Shown here piece by piece: positions 55,001-62,480 of a DNA stretch of 64,000 bases. The stretch covers positions 29,495,260 through 29,559,259 of the forward strand of contig OZ025257.1 in the NCBI GenBank assembly GCA_964019135.1. Direction: 5' to 3'. The notes under the pieces were generated by a model. It did not search any database. It was not told where the DNA came from and saw nothing but the letters and a program-made list of their open reading frames with translations. Origin of the DNA: Arenicola marina. Lineage: Eukaryota; Annelida; Polychaeta; Arenicolidae. Every line of letters starts with the position of its first letter. Position 1 is the first letter of the stretch. Both the position numbers and the translations under genes were made by a program.

Positions 55001-56354
55001 AATCTACTGTAGCCTAGGCCCAGGCCACCATTGGGAAGAAACGTACGTTAGGCCATTAGCAGTTCAACTTGTTGCTCAAACCACCAAAAACATAGCTCTT
55101 TTTCATCGTAGATCTAGGCCTATCTCCACTTGGAAAATAATAACCTGTTAGTATTAAACGAAGGAGCGTGTGCGTTAGACGCTTCCCGGCCGCACGTACA
55201 TTCAAACAGAGTGGCGAGGGTGAGCGAGGCGCACTCAAATCGGTTCATCTTGGGCCCACTCACACACCAATGAAATATTCACGGCAGTCACAAAGACATT
55301 GGACATGGAGGAGCGAGGGTTTCACTGGGGCCCACTCATCTACCAATGTAAATACTCACAGCAGTCACAAAGACATTGGCCATGGAGGCGTGAGGGTTCC
55401 ATTGGGCTGCACTCATCTCCCATTTGCTCTGTCGAGGTATCTTCTTGACATCCGCAGTTTTATTTAGGTTAACAATGGCTAGGGCTCGTCGCCTGAATCA
55501 CAGTGAGATACATAACAACTATATTTATCGATCATAATCATTTTTTCGTTAACATAATTGTGACGGTAGAAAGTATGCAAAGAAGCTACTTAATATACCG
55601 GTATATATATCTCAGATGTTATACATGCATGCGTGAACAAGACAGACCGGTAGTAACCGTGAAGAGTTCCCTCTGCGAGATAACTTCCAGTTCTAACGTA
55701 AGGCGGCGCCACATGAAGGGTCACAACATACGTAACTTGCTCCGGCACAATGGCGCCTTGCTCGATATTGATGGGGGCGGGTTGGCTTAATTTTTTTCTA
55801 CTTACCAGTCGGCCGAAACGAAGCGTTAACACTCGCCAAATTAATTTTAAGAGCCAACTTTCGGCGCAGATCGCGATTAGATTAGGTTGGACAAGCGCTT
55901 TAAGATCTAATCATGTATCTAGAAAGGATCTAAAATACAGCAACCTTGTAGATTTTGGCATTTAATGTCTTCCGATGATAAAGAAAAACTTATAACCTTG
56001 CCATATTTGTGAAATATGCAGTCAAAGTGCATGAAGAAATGTATTTACGTTGAGATATTTCACTTTAAAGCATGTTGTTATCTATTTTTTAAATGTTGTG
56101 CTTTGTTACAAATTAAATGTTTCTATTTCATACGATGGGTGCCGACAGTTGGAACCAAACAGTATTATTGTTAATAAAATACTGCAAACACATATCATGG
56201 TACACAGATAATTCCACAACCTACTGAAGCAGCTTTAAACAAAAAAGTTAAATGGTGATTTTTGTTTACATCACCATCTAACAATATATTTGTTATACAC
56301 TTACCCAGCAAGGAGGGCAAATTGTCCTGTGCAGTCCACTGCCATGGCATTTGC
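7896..56354 (-). CDS. WDR59: WDR59 orthologue (GATOR2 subunit), 21 internal exons, both ends missing
   Basis: WDR59 belongs to GATOR2 (with WDR24, MIOS, SEH1L and SEC13), which relieves GATOR1 inhibition of mTORC1 at the lysosome. I joined 21 minus-strand exons: 56305-56354, 55360-55492, 54522-54613, 54019-54099, 53601-53638, 52402-52490, 51731-51847, 35114-35191, 18237-18396, 17745-17815, 17024-17258, 15811-15980, 15429-15593, 15139-15234, 14740-14893, 12925-13003, 12584-12725, 11528-11679, 10989-11070, 8356-8468, 7896-8040. All junctions are GT-AG, phases agree throughout, and the product has 814 codons without a stop. The order follows the known protein: WD40 propeller (about residues 1-303 of the visible part), low-complexity linker (304-400), RWD (about 415-525), then C-terminal motifs. 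The human protein is about 974 residues, so roughly 18 N-terminal and more than 150 C-terminal residues are not here. Family assignment is from remembered conservation, not a search. Confidence 0.94.
8356..8468 (-). CDS. WDR59: WDR59 exon
   Basis: Encodes VWSLAALATSECL and HPFGRQMVKSL, phase 0 in. The acceptor (ggttacag) lies only about 45 nt from the start of the 24-bp tandem array in the preceding intron. Donor gtgagc. Confidence 0.93.
8513..9665. repeat. 24-bp minisatellite, about 48 copies
   Basis: Unit core cagtaacacacccttacaac. Very homogeneous, with rare tac/tcc and tta/ttc variants. It lies in the WDR59 intron just upstream of the exon at 8356-8468. The period divisible by three gives open frames on both strands that are not genes. 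Confidence 0.99.
9681..10905. repeat. 48-bp minisatellite, about 25 copies
   Basis: Unit core aatacatgtggttaagtgta with acaaggcactcggttatgtt. The first two units are shortened. It follows the 24-bp array within about 15 bp in the same intron. Alternation of ctcgg, ctctg and cttgg distinguishes units. Confidence 0.99.
10989..11070 (-). CDS. WDR59: WDR59 exon
   Basis: Encodes LKDKDVPSMCRANA and ends HVGRKDLVQ, conserved in the family. Acceptor after gttacag, donor gtatgt. Too short to appear as a free ORF. Confidence 0.91.
11305..11512 (-). mobile_element. tRNA-derived SINE
   Basis: On the minus strand the element starts ggggccggcccgatagctca and continues gtgggttagcgcgcc, a good pol III A box (TAGCTCAGTGG). 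A weaker B-box-like ggtcgcaggat follows about 35 nt further on. It lies in the WDR59 intron 11,071-11,527, in the same orientation as the gene. The family is not identified. End points are approximate. Confidence 0.7.
11528..11679 (-). CDS. WDR59: WDR59 exon
   Basis: Starts KQRSRSKSRARD (basic) and contains GAVIIYNIAGLLPINKQLAE, conserved in WDR59. It ends two bases into a glutamine codon, donor gtaggt. Confidence 0.91.
11680..12583. other. WDR59: WDR59 intron, unique sequence
   Basis: No repeat array and no exon-like frame with splice sites was found. The frames present have no family resemblance. Confidence 0.65.
12584..12725 (-). CDS. WDR59: WDR59 exon, Ser-rich
   Basis: Encodes RALSSLSAFS at the 5' end and GYYSFKER at the 3' end, both as in the family, with a variable Pro/Ser/Thr segment between. 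Donor gtaatg, phase 0 out. Confidence 0.88.
12925..13003 (-). CDS. WDR59: WDR59 exon
   Basis: Encodes FLVCFSQYSP and VQMRRTSSNVELTP, continuing the FCGAG motif after splicing. A (CT)n microsatellite sits just upstream of the acceptor and may act as its pyrimidine tract. 79 nt with split codons at both ends. Confidence 0.88.
13027..13062. repeat. (GA)n microsatellite upstream of an acceptor
   Basis: A run of ag dinucleotides. On the gene strand it is (CT)n, about 25 nt upstream of the acceptor of exon 12925-13003, where it can serve as a polypyrimidine tract. Confidence 0.9.
13620..14600 (-). mobile_element. Decayed non-LTR reverse-transcriptase fragment
   Basis: Minus-strand pieces in several frames match a jockey/CR1-type reverse transcriptase in order. 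They are CDLSQGFDTLSHGILLTKL (motif A region, about 14,521-14,571), VPQGSIL (motif B), YTDETALF (motif C at 14,340-14,363, normally YADD), and a C-terminal part with KIVRFITNDKIKSHTEPL near 13,900. Stops and frameshifts show it is dead. It sits in the intron 13,004-14,739. Confidence 0.75.
14740..14893 (-). CDS. WDR59: WDR59 exon after RWD
   Basis: Encodes VEDRRSPETESPYT and ends VPYPRTCGARFCGAG, a conserved WDR59 motif. Acceptor tttatttcag, donor gtcagt, 154 nt, phase 1 out. Confidence 0.92.
15139..15234 (-). CDS. WDR59: WDR59 exon, RWD C-terminal helix
   Basis: Encodes VLRDTALTHVKFNRS and CIEPCLRQLVSSLDSLS, the last helix of the RWD domain. 32 codons, phase 0 on both sides, donor gtgaga. 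Confidence 0.93.
15429..15593 (-). CDS. WDR59: WDR59 exon, RWD domain core
   Basis: Starts MDADKRTCTVSA and contains MTFPESYPNNAAPTF, which carries the YPxxxP-like signature of RWD domains. It is 55 codons, phase 0 on both sides. The methionine at its start follows an AG and is internal to the protein. Confidence 0.94.
15811..15980 (-). CDS. WDR59: WDR59 exon, entry to the RWD domain
   Basis: Encodes a Gly/Ser-rich stretch and then TLQQEFTLVNFEMSNVTVED, the first helix and strand of the RWD domain. Donor gtgagt. The acceptor (cttaaag) has a weak pyrimidine tract, so the 5' boundary is chosen mainly by phase. Confidence 0.87.
16085..16990. repeat. 55-bp minisatellite, about 16 copies
   Basis: Units contain aaaacgtcacgtagagcgga and gtattgaccgatgtgattta. 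They fill most of the WDR59 intron between exons 17024-17258 and 15811-15980. A variant block starting gaagagccgaag at 16,113 recurs at 16,551, so a 438-bp segment of about eight units was duplicated. Confidence 0.98.
17024..17258 (-). CDS. WDR59: WDR59 exon, acidic and Ser/Pro-rich linker
   Basis: Starts LCGEEVNEQAGEGDD and continues as Ser/Pro/Asp-rich low-complexity sequence, the poorly conserved linker between propeller and RWD. Supported by phase (0 in, 1 out), by uninterrupted reading through 235 nt, and by position. Donor gtaagt. Confidence 0.82.
17745..17815 (-). CDS. WDR59: WDR59 exon, last WD40 blade
   Basis: Encodes YELVTWSKDQSLRLWKIDPQ, the final WD repeat. Acceptor ttgtcttcag, donor gtatgt, 71 nt. 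Confidence 0.93.
18237..18396 (-). CDS. WDR59: WDR59 exon, WD40 blade 5/6
   Basis: Starts PFGKSL, so the spliced junction reads YT-PF as in the family. It then gives TTVMVPQLRRGEYNLFLW and HTFMGHQDVVLEFQWRRQGE. Acceptor ctgaag, donor gtcagc, 160 nt. It lies on the far side of the 16-kb array from its upstream exon. Confidence 0.93.
18397..19019. other. WDR59: Unique tail of the WDR59 intron that holds the 73-bp array
   Basis: About 620 bp between the array and the next exon. It includes scattered gaaaccgg/accggtttc inverted strings near 18,540-18,820, which suggest an old palindromic element. No coding signal. Confidence 0.55.
19020..35134. repeat. 73-bp minisatellite, about 220 copies, containing exon tail and splice donor
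   Basis: Near-perfect 73-bp tandem units run without interruption for 16.1 kb. On the minus strand each unit contains the 21-nt tail of the WDR59 exon at 35114-35191 (VWKARYT), its donor gtaatac, a pyrimidine-rich tract (ccgccccttcccctgtctg) and actgtag. The array starts inside the exon at 35,134 and fills nearly the whole intron. Recurrent point variants (gggg/gcgg, ggga/aaga, cgg/cga) and a 66-bp short unit mark higher-order duplications. Four copies of the short unit near 19,480, 20,714, 25,529 and 28,953 show blocks of 1,234 and 3,424 bp. Confidence 0.99.
35041..35064 (-). other. Example of a microexon-like segment in the first array unit after the exon
   Basis: In the unit next to the genuine exon, a 24-nt segment would encode SVWKARYT in the same phase as the exon. 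It is preceded on the minus strand by a C/T-rich tract and tgtactgtag, and followed by the same donor gtaatac. The implied intron from the true donor is 49 nt. The arrangement recurs in most units. Whether any copy is spliced in is unknown. Confidence 0.45.
35114..35191 (-). CDS. WDR59: WDR59 exon whose 3' end seeds the 73-bp array
   Basis: Begins FWDVTKPK and ends SPVWKARYT, then donor gtaatac; 26 codons in phase 0 on both sides. The last 21 nt (VWKARYT) together with the donor are the first part of the 73-bp tandem unit that fills the following intron. Only the first 57 nt of the exon are unique. Confidence 0.92.
35192..35784. other. WDR59: Unique intron sequence between the exon and the 50-bp array
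   Basis: AT-rich, ends in a short (AC)n run before the array. The pyrimidine tract next to the exon at 35,191 (gacttttttcag) is the functional acceptor of a 16.5-kb intron. Confidence 0.65.
35785..51475. repeat. 50-bp minisatellite, about 314 copies
   Basis: Tandem 50-bp units with core atgtttgtgtctccttgacc and the variable part cggggccttattcaaccctg (ggcc/gccc, ccctgg/cccggg/gccggg). It fills the 16.5-kb WDR59 intron between 51,731 and 35,191. Larger repeats are visible: a rare truncated unit (atttaatgaccggg) recurs 2,191 bp apart at 38,931 and 41,122, and the rare variant gaccgaggcc recurs 2,542 bp apart at about 47,061 and 49,603. The right edge degrades into aagggcgcttatttgaacag near 51,470. 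Confidence 0.99.
51676..51734. repeat. 25-bp tandem repeat of a splice donor
   Basis: On the minus strand, TCAAG|gtcagtgcttatctgtcgga occurs first at the true donor of exon 51731-51847, again 25 nt on, and a third partial copy reads caaggtcagcgc. The two extra donors would add 25 or 50 nt and shift frame. Confidence 0.9.
51731..51847 (-). CDS. WDR59: WDR59 exon, WD40 blade 4
   Basis: Encodes AAHLAKIHGLDWSPHSD and ATSSQDSTVK, 39 codons in phase 0 on both sides. The WD dipeptide completing this repeat (FWD) is on the next exon, 16.5 kb away. The donor and following intron bases occur three times in tandem (25-bp unit), giving two decoy donors downstream. Confidence 0.93.
52402..52490 (-). CDS. 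WDR59: WDR59 exon, WD40 blade 3
   Basis: Encodes AGASQVKWNKLN and ATTHDGDIRLWDPR. This is a full WD-repeat body ending in WD. Donor gtatgt, phase 0 out. Confidence 0.93.
52724..53393. repeat. 14-bp minisatellite, about 48 copies
   Basis: Unit gaggtggcattgat with many g/a variants, in the WDR59 intron between exons 53601-53638 and 52402-52490. The variant atcacgtgttatt at 52,867 recurs at 53,021, showing a 154-bp (11-unit) duplication. Confidence 0.98.
53601..53638 (-). CDS. WDR59: WDR59 small exon (38 nt)
   Basis: Encodes DTRKPAISLQAV, the loop between blades 2 and 3. A 38-nt exon with strong acceptor (ttcttttcag) and donor gtaagt. Both phases fit the neighbouring exons. Confidence 0.9.
53639..54018. 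other. WDR59: WDR59 intron, no array
   Basis: AT-rich, unique. Contains ggtgacgtcatc near 53,935. Nothing else recognisable. Confidence 0.6.
54019..54099 (-). CDS. WDR59: WDR59 exon, WD40 blade 2 end
   Basis: Encodes SDLDWNP followed by ATCSGDSFALIWDT, a classical WD-repeat ending. Donor gtgaga. Length 81 nt, split codons at both ends. Confidence 0.92.
54522..54613 (-). CDS. WDR59: WDR59 exon, WD40 blade 2
   Basis: Encodes CNQRADIWSWDDGKG and LKAHTRVI, the propeller strand and GH-like turn of blade 2. The acceptor follows ttttcttttag and the donor is gtcact. It ends two bases into a serine codon completed by the next exon. Confidence 0.9.
55251..55408. repeat. 77-bp tandem duplication of an exon end and its donor
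   Basis: The 3' part of the WDR59 exon ending at 55,360, from MSAAQWNPH onward, with donor and about 20 nt of intron, is repeated downstream (55,251-55,330). In the second copy TGG has become TGA and the donor gtgagt has become gtgaat. A further 20-nt remnant of a third copy may follow. About 2.3 copies in all. Confidence 0.85.
55360..55492 (-). CDS. WDR59: WDR59 exon, WD40 blade 1/2
   Basis: Contains KIPRQSKWEMSAAQWNPH, a very characteristic WDR59 stretch, preceded by AIVNLN. It ends VFVTA followed by donor gtgagt. The last roughly 60 nt of this exon and its donor are repeated just downstream in the intron (see the 77-bp duplication). Length 133 nt, phase 2 in, phase 0 out. Confidence 0.92.
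55650..55905. repeat. Dispersed repeat, copy 1
   Basis: Shares gcgccacatgaa, a gggggcgggttg block, accagtcggccgaaacgaag and gcagatcgcgattagattag with the segment at 61,805-62,060, same orientation. Non-coding. It lies between WDR59 exons 56305-56354 and 55360-55492. Class not identified. Confidence 0.8.
56305..56354 (-). CDS. WDR59: WDR59 exon (first one visible; usual exon 2)
   Basis: Encodes AMAVDCTGQFALLAG, matching the start of the first propeller blade of WDR59. The acceptor is preceded by a pyrimidine-rich stretch and the donor is gtaagtg. The exon starts in phase 0 and ends after two bases of a glycine codon, which the next exon completes. The upstream exon with the initiator methionine was not located. 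Confidence 0.85.
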
Positions 56355-56828
56355 CTGAGAGGAATGAATAGTTTTATAAGCAGAGATATAAGTTGCATGT
56401 TACATGCTTGGCATTACCCAAGGTGAATATGTTTCCTAAAATTGAGGATTTTCTTTTTGAAAGGTGTATTTGTCTCTACGTTGCCACATATGACCAGAGA
56501 CACTCAAATCTCATTTGATGAGAGAACAAAATTTAGCCCCTTTGGGCTAACAGACGATTGGCACTGCCTATGATATTTACAAAATATAGAAAGTGTCTAT
56601 TTACTTAAAGTACTTATATACCTATACATAATTTCTCCTCTGAAAGTCCCAACATAACCGATATTAATTAATCGATGTTAATCAAGCAACCACAAATGAG
56701 AATCCGTAAATTTATTTATTAATTTCAATCAGTCTTATTTACTTTGTACATACAAAACAAATAAATATGATGAAAAAAAAGCTGTCCCTCTTATCCCAAA
56801 AGAAATAAATAAGGACCTGCAAGTCCTT

Positions 56829-56854
56829 GTACTGAGCAACAGTTTGCTCAGTAC
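56829..56854. other. Short perfect hairpin
   Basis: gtactgagcaa is followed after four bases by its exact reverse complement. It could fold as an 11-bp stem. No terminator or element assignment is possible. Confidence 0.6.
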
Positions 56855-59574
56855 TCCAGCGCCCTGCCATCTTGCTAGGCTGTCAATGACTATCCTCTGC
56901 TTTACATCTTTGAAGTGAAGCCAACCAGCTGAAAGTAAAAATTTCATTGCTTTATCAAACACATACACCTTCCACAGATCTTAATATTGCACATTATTGT
57001 GTCAGGCAAGACTGGAAAATTCTGTGAGTAGATCCAGAAGGCAAACAATTGAGCATCAATTGAGGATATCTGTGGGCCATGTATGCTACAATTAAGAAAA
57101 CTCTGAGTAAATGTCTCATTTGTTGAAGACTTTATGTCACAAAACACTGACTTGACACTTGTCATTGTATTGCCACTGTTTCTTGACGTATTACCCCCAT
57201 TATGCAGCAGGAAATGCAGAAATGACACATATTATCGGACTTTGTTGAACTCATTAAGATATTGTCGAACGATGCAGAACAAAACCTTTGAATATCTTAG
57301 CTGCTCCTGTGGTCTATTTGTGCTCCTTCACATAATATCGGCCAAAAAAATAAGACAATTACTGGTGGTGTGGCCTGAGGTGTAGGTCATGTACTGAAGC
57401 ACTATTGCTTTTCAACACTGATGATTTGATCAGGAAACATTCTGCATTATCCCTTTATTAAACTGATGAAGGCTAATGAACAGCCAGTAAATTACTTTAT
57501 ATAGCTAATCTTCTGTGGTGAGTGGAGTAACATTCAAAGGGGTCAAATCTAAGATGGTAGAAAAAGGTGGCTAGATCTACGAGTTTTACGACTAGACACT
57601 TGATCATTATATATACTTTCCTAAATAAACTTGAATCCTAGTAACGAAAAAACAGTGTCACTGCTATCCTATTAAGATAATACATATGCCCACTCCCCCC
57701 ACCACCCTTCCTCTCCCAAAAAATTATCTGAGCCATATACACAAATGTTTCATATTGGCTTCGCATAACTGTATGCAATGGTAGGCAATACCTTATGCAT
57801 TGAGTTTTCACACCATATCCATCTTAGATCACTATAGTCGGCGCGTTTAATATCTGCCACCTCGCTTTCGTAAATATTTTTGACCGTACACCATTTGCAG
57901 CCACAATTTATGTATTTATTTGCTCCATTACACGAGAGCCTTGTGATTTTAACTTACTTGAAAGTGTATCTTGTTTAATAACAGCACAACTCGATAGTCT
58001 CTAGCATAAAGTATAGCAGATGAAAGTGTGTTGACAGCCGCCTTTTCATGACGTCGTAAGGTGAAGGTTATATTACTGCATTTTCATTGGTTAAAAGAAG
58101 TAAGCCCATGGAAGAGTCTAATATCAGGCACTAGAAAAGGGGACAGAGCATTATATGCCCATGCAAAGTTTCTATAGTAACAGAAATTTTAGCGTCTCAA
58201 AGCAAAAGTAATGCGAAAGGAATGATTTTGTAGCTTTAATATTTATATATATGAGAGGAACTATAAACGCATGTAAGCTTAATTCAAGTTACGGCTTGAC
58301 ATGGACACATCCTAACCCCCTTGCCCAAAATACCAGCAATACTATCACCCACACTGGCCACAGACATGACAGATGACAAGCTAAACAGGGGCCCGCTAAA
58401 CAGAGCGACGCCATAGCGAAACTTGTCTGCTTCGTTTGCGTGAAATGCATAATGTTGGCATCATGTGAATTCTTTTGACAACAGGACTGTGAGTACGCCA
58501 AATTCTGTTGGGTCTTTGGTTCAAGTTGACAAATATAAACTGATTTTAGGCTTGTCAATGAAACATTTCGTGTCAAATTAGAAAACGAGGCGGCAAATAG
58601 TTTCCGTGCCGAATATTCAGTGATATATATCTAAACTAAAGTCAAAGTCATAAATGCCGGAGCGTGTCGTTTCGGCCCATATTTTCCACGAATTTGTCGC
58701 GATTGCTCTAAAAATCACTGACGTGAGAAAGCAACACCGTGCAATTTTATTGATACCAAACTTACGTGGGTACTGCGAGGACACTGTCTGTGTTGTTGAC
58801 CAGTAGAAAGGATGTACTGCAGCCGGAGCCAGCCAGCCAGAAAGCTTGGTAATACTGCAGCCGCAGCCGTGGATTTGTGGTACAGCCAGCCCGCAGTGGA
58901 CATTGGGTCCACATGGCAAGGCGGAATGTGGGCTTCGAACCGTACATGTCATACCAGTGACCGGGAACCAATTAACTTTTTCAGCCATGTCAATGAGGTC
59001 TCCTTTCACTTAGAATTCGTCTCAAATCGCGCTTTATACAACTAACTTTGGAGCCCTAGCGGAGTGACAGTGGTCATTTGTGTCGTAAACGTGAGTGCAC
59101 TAGGGTGACAGGGGCGTTGTTCCGGGGGAGGGGGGCACTGGGGCACTGTTATACAAATCTGAGGGGGGGGGGGGGGGAGGGGGGGGGGGTCCGCGATTCT
59201 GAAACGGTGCGTTCATAAAGCGGGTTGCCGCGAAAAATACAATTTCGGATCGGATTTTAGCGGTAAAACGCCTCGACCGCAAAAAAACACGTTATACCAA
59301 TTCCAAAAGAAAGATTCAGGAAGCATGACATAATTTGTTTGGTCGAAGACACACATGTATCAAGAGCCACAGTACAAATATAACAGCAATAAACATGAGT
59401 TTTCTGATCTGAGTCCTAAACTGTTTTTGCTGTTATGTTATGCCTTTACTGCCGGGAAACCCTTTAAATATCCTTTTCCGGGAAATATCCTTTTCAATGT
59501 AGCTGGTGCTCGGGAGTATTTTTTTTTATTTCTTCTAGCTGCGGCAGGTGCAGCTAGGTGCCCGGCATCAACGT

Positions 59575-59708
59575 TTCTTTTATCAGTGGTAGGCAGACAA
59601 GGGGTAATCATAATCAGTAATCGTAATCGATTGTAATCGATTACATTTTTCAAGTAATCGTAATAGTAATCGATTACATTTATAAAGTAATCGTAATCGT
59701 AATTACTT
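59575..59708. repeat. Imperfect (TAATCG/GATTAC) repeat
   Basis: Interspersed taatcgtaatcgattac motifs over about 130 bp. Similar strings occur inside hAT-type transposon remnants in other animals, but no transposase is seen here. Confidence 0.5.
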
Positions 59709-59819
59709 TTGATGATTATACTTGACTATGTTCAATCAGGCTGTCTTAGTCTAGAAACTGAGCGTCACGCTTTCCATGTCGCCAGTATGATCAATAGAAA
59801 CTGGCCACTGAAGTCCTTC

Positions 59820-60018
59820 TGTGGAGATGCACCCCCCCCCCCCCCCTCCCCAACTACCCTACCCTTCCGGTCCTTTGTGCCCCACATCGAGACATAACCA
59901 GATATAACAAATTAAGCCGGCTGGGTATACCCGAAAGTGGACCACCTTCTAATCCCATAACTATCTTGTTTGCACTGGATCGACATGCAATCTGGGCGAC
60001 AGTGTCTCTTATTGACAG

Positions 60019-60049
<31 letters not shown>

Positions 60050-60052
60050 CCG
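59820..60052. repeat. Homopolymer C tracts
   Basis: Long C runs at about 59,831-59,846 and 60,029-60,051. Related G or C runs occur at 59,163-59,190, 60,615-60,624, 62,979-62,991 and 63,668-63,682. Such runs are prone to sequencing and assembly error. Confidence 0.8.
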
Positions 60053-60949
60053 TCTCGATCCCCGGCCTGTGCACGTACGCCATATATATGCAGGCGCGTC
60101 GGCTCGGGAAACCAGCGAACCGCCTTACACTCTGCATCGTCGTAAAAGACTGAGCAGCGCAGACAAGAAAACTAACCATGATACTTTTCTGTAAGTTAAT
60201 ATTAGTTAGAAATCGATCACATCGTGCATATGACGAAAAAAAGTCTAGGTCACCGACTTGTAACTTGAACAACTTGCAACATTTAAAGGTACTGGTTCAG
60301 TAAAATGTGTAACATTATGTCTCAGGCTTGCGATAATCAACATGTTGAATTTTATGTGATACACAATTTCGTATGTGATACACATGATGTCATGTGGCAT
60401 TTTTGCAAAATTATGGACAGTTGACAGTGGGTACAGTCTGTTGTCCTTAAAAAACTGAGGTTGAGAAGTTTTTTAATTCATAACTAAAGAAGGAGATATT
60501 TAACCAACTATATATGTGCCAATTTTGAAGTGTTTCTGATGGAATATAATTTCAGGCATGAAAATATCCCTCGCCCTTAACGAGGTTGTAACTCCTGATG
60601 AAGATAGTAGAAGGGGGGGGGGGGTCCGGTGTCTAGTGCCGATTTTTCAAAATTCTCAGTGTCAAATGTCGATTTATCCAGACGTTCCGTACGTGTCGCT
60701 TTTTGGCCAGGTTACGTGTCGTTTCAAAAAAAAATCTGTATAGATGTCGCTTTCTCAGATTCTCAGTGTTGGCATTTGGGGGTTAATGTCGAATGTCGAC
60801 TTTTCTTAAAAAAAAATGCCCGTGTCGCTTGTCGCGACTTACCCCTTTCAGACCCCTGGTAGAGCCAAAGAGGACCTGCCAAAGGCACCTGGTATTGTTA
60901 AAGATGATTCAGGGCAGCAATAAATAGATAAAGGAGGTTCTACGAAACA

Positions 60950-62480
60950 ATAGTGTAATTAATTACAGGGGCATATCACTATTACCCACCTCGGCTACAT
61001 TATTCACCCTAGTGGCAGGCTAAATGAAAGATGTGTAGATGGGCAGAATATTCTTGCAAGTTTCTTAAGGAGCAAGCTGGCTGCAGCCGATCAAATGTTT
61101 ACGTTACAGGCTATGATTCTAAAGTATTTAGATAAATCAGAGGGAAGATTCTAGTGTGCATTTATTGATTTTTCAAACGCATTCGACGGAGGTTTGCATA
61201 AGCAGCTATGATTCAAGCTATACAGTGAGGGCGCGCATGGTGATATAATGAAAGTGTTACAATTAATGTATACCAAACTGTCATGTGTCTAAACCTCTGA
61301 AGGCTTTATACGGACTCGTTTACCAGCAATATTGGTACACGGCAAGGTGTATATGGAGTTCCTCCCTCTTCAATGTGTACTTAAAGGGAACCGCCAGTCT
61401 GACTTCTAACGCTGCTTTACCGATTCATATAATACCCAATTGTCTATCCTCCAAATTACAGAATTTTTCGTCCTATCTATAGCTCAAAATAAAATTTAGA
61501 AGTGACCGCCGGGCACGATTTCGCTGCCTACCCAGGCGGCAGCCCTTTTGGGAGGTGTGTCCGCGCTTGACCAATCAGGAGGCGATACTCTAATTTATTC
61601 AAACCGGAAATTGCGCCTATTGTGTGAGCAAAACAAGAGCGCGTGATCATCGCTAATCTAAAGAGCTGCGATTCTAACTCCAATAATCATGGCATTGTTG
61701 CGGAGTCAATCGTCGCAAGACGTATATCAATTTGTATGAACGGTACTTCTCTATATAAACACTAAGATCTTGCTCTACTGCGCGGCTTGGAACTGCCGCT
61801 GTTCAACTGTAAATCGCGGCCCTGATCTCTCTCTCTGCGAGTGATAACATAAGGCGGTGCCACATGAATAGTCACAATACGCGTCACTGCTTCCGGCAAA
61901 ATGGCGCTCTGCTTGACATTGCTGGGGGCGGGTTGCCTTAATTTTTTTCCCCTTACCAGTCGGCCGAAACGAAGCGTTAACACTCGCCAATTGAATTTAA
62001 AGATGTATACTTTCGGTGCAGATCGCGATTAAATTAGGTTGGACACCCGCTTAAGGTGAACTTGTGTACACGTGAAAGAAGGCTGGGTGTGTATGTGAAT
62101 GAGGTCTTCCCGAATGTTATCCAGTTAATATCTGCAGGTGATCGGACGCAGTCGGTCGTTTACATATTAAGCAATAAATAAAAGCAAGATTACGGTATTT
62201 AGAAATAGTGGACAATTGAGAAGGAATGAAGAATGGCGCTTCAAAGGAAAGACCCTTCAGGTTGTGTCTTACTATAAATATTTAGGTATCATATCTTCTT
62301 CGTGATTTTTGGCGAAGAAAACTCTCGCGTCCCAAACGGGCAAAGCCGTGAAATTATTAAAGAAATGAAAAAAAAAACACTGTGGTGGTTTAAAGGTTGA
62401 TTGATTGCGTTGACAAAATTATGGAACCTGTTACATACAGTGCCAACATTTGGGGCGTACCAAAAGTCTTGTGTGATACG
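60950..62480 (+). mobile_element. Decayed non-LTR reverse-transcriptase relic, interrupted by another repeat
   Basis: Plus-strand pieces include FIDFSNAFD (motif A, 61,161-61,187) and, after an interruption, NEEWRFKGKTLQVVSYYKYL at about 62,225-62,285, as in the post-RT region of these elements. Several stops are present. The middle (about 61,490-62,060) is occupied by a dispersed repeat also found near 55,650-55,900, so the relic appears split by a later insertion. Confidence 0.7.
61490..62060. repeat. Dispersed repeat, copy 2, nested in the reverse-transcriptase relic
   Basis: The right half (61,805-62,060) matches copy 1 at 55,650-55,905, including accagtcggccgaaacgaag. The left half (ccaatcaggaggcg...) is probably part of the same element but has no second copy here. 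No ORF of note. Confidence 0.7.

Larger units (their letters stand above)
56355..60949. other. Upstream region of WDR59; first exon and promoter expected here but not identified
   Basis: The first coding exon (about 18 codons ending in phase 0) and the promoter should lie here, if not further right. No frame matching the family N terminus was found. Open frames at 56,735-57,228 and 57,830-58,070 on the minus strand have no recognisable relatives. The rest is AT-rich sequence with simple repeats. Confidence 0.5.

Noticed and set aside
57830..58070. Two adjacent minus-strand frames (with CGCKWCTVKNIY and AVNTLSSAILYARDY)
   Set aside because: Short, different frames, no start codon, no family recognised. 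Length is compatible with chance.
58617..59009. 130-codon minus-strand frame starting near a possible MAEKVNWF initiator
   Set aside because: No resemblance to the expected WDR59 N terminus or another family. The donor-like acgtaagt inside it is not enough.
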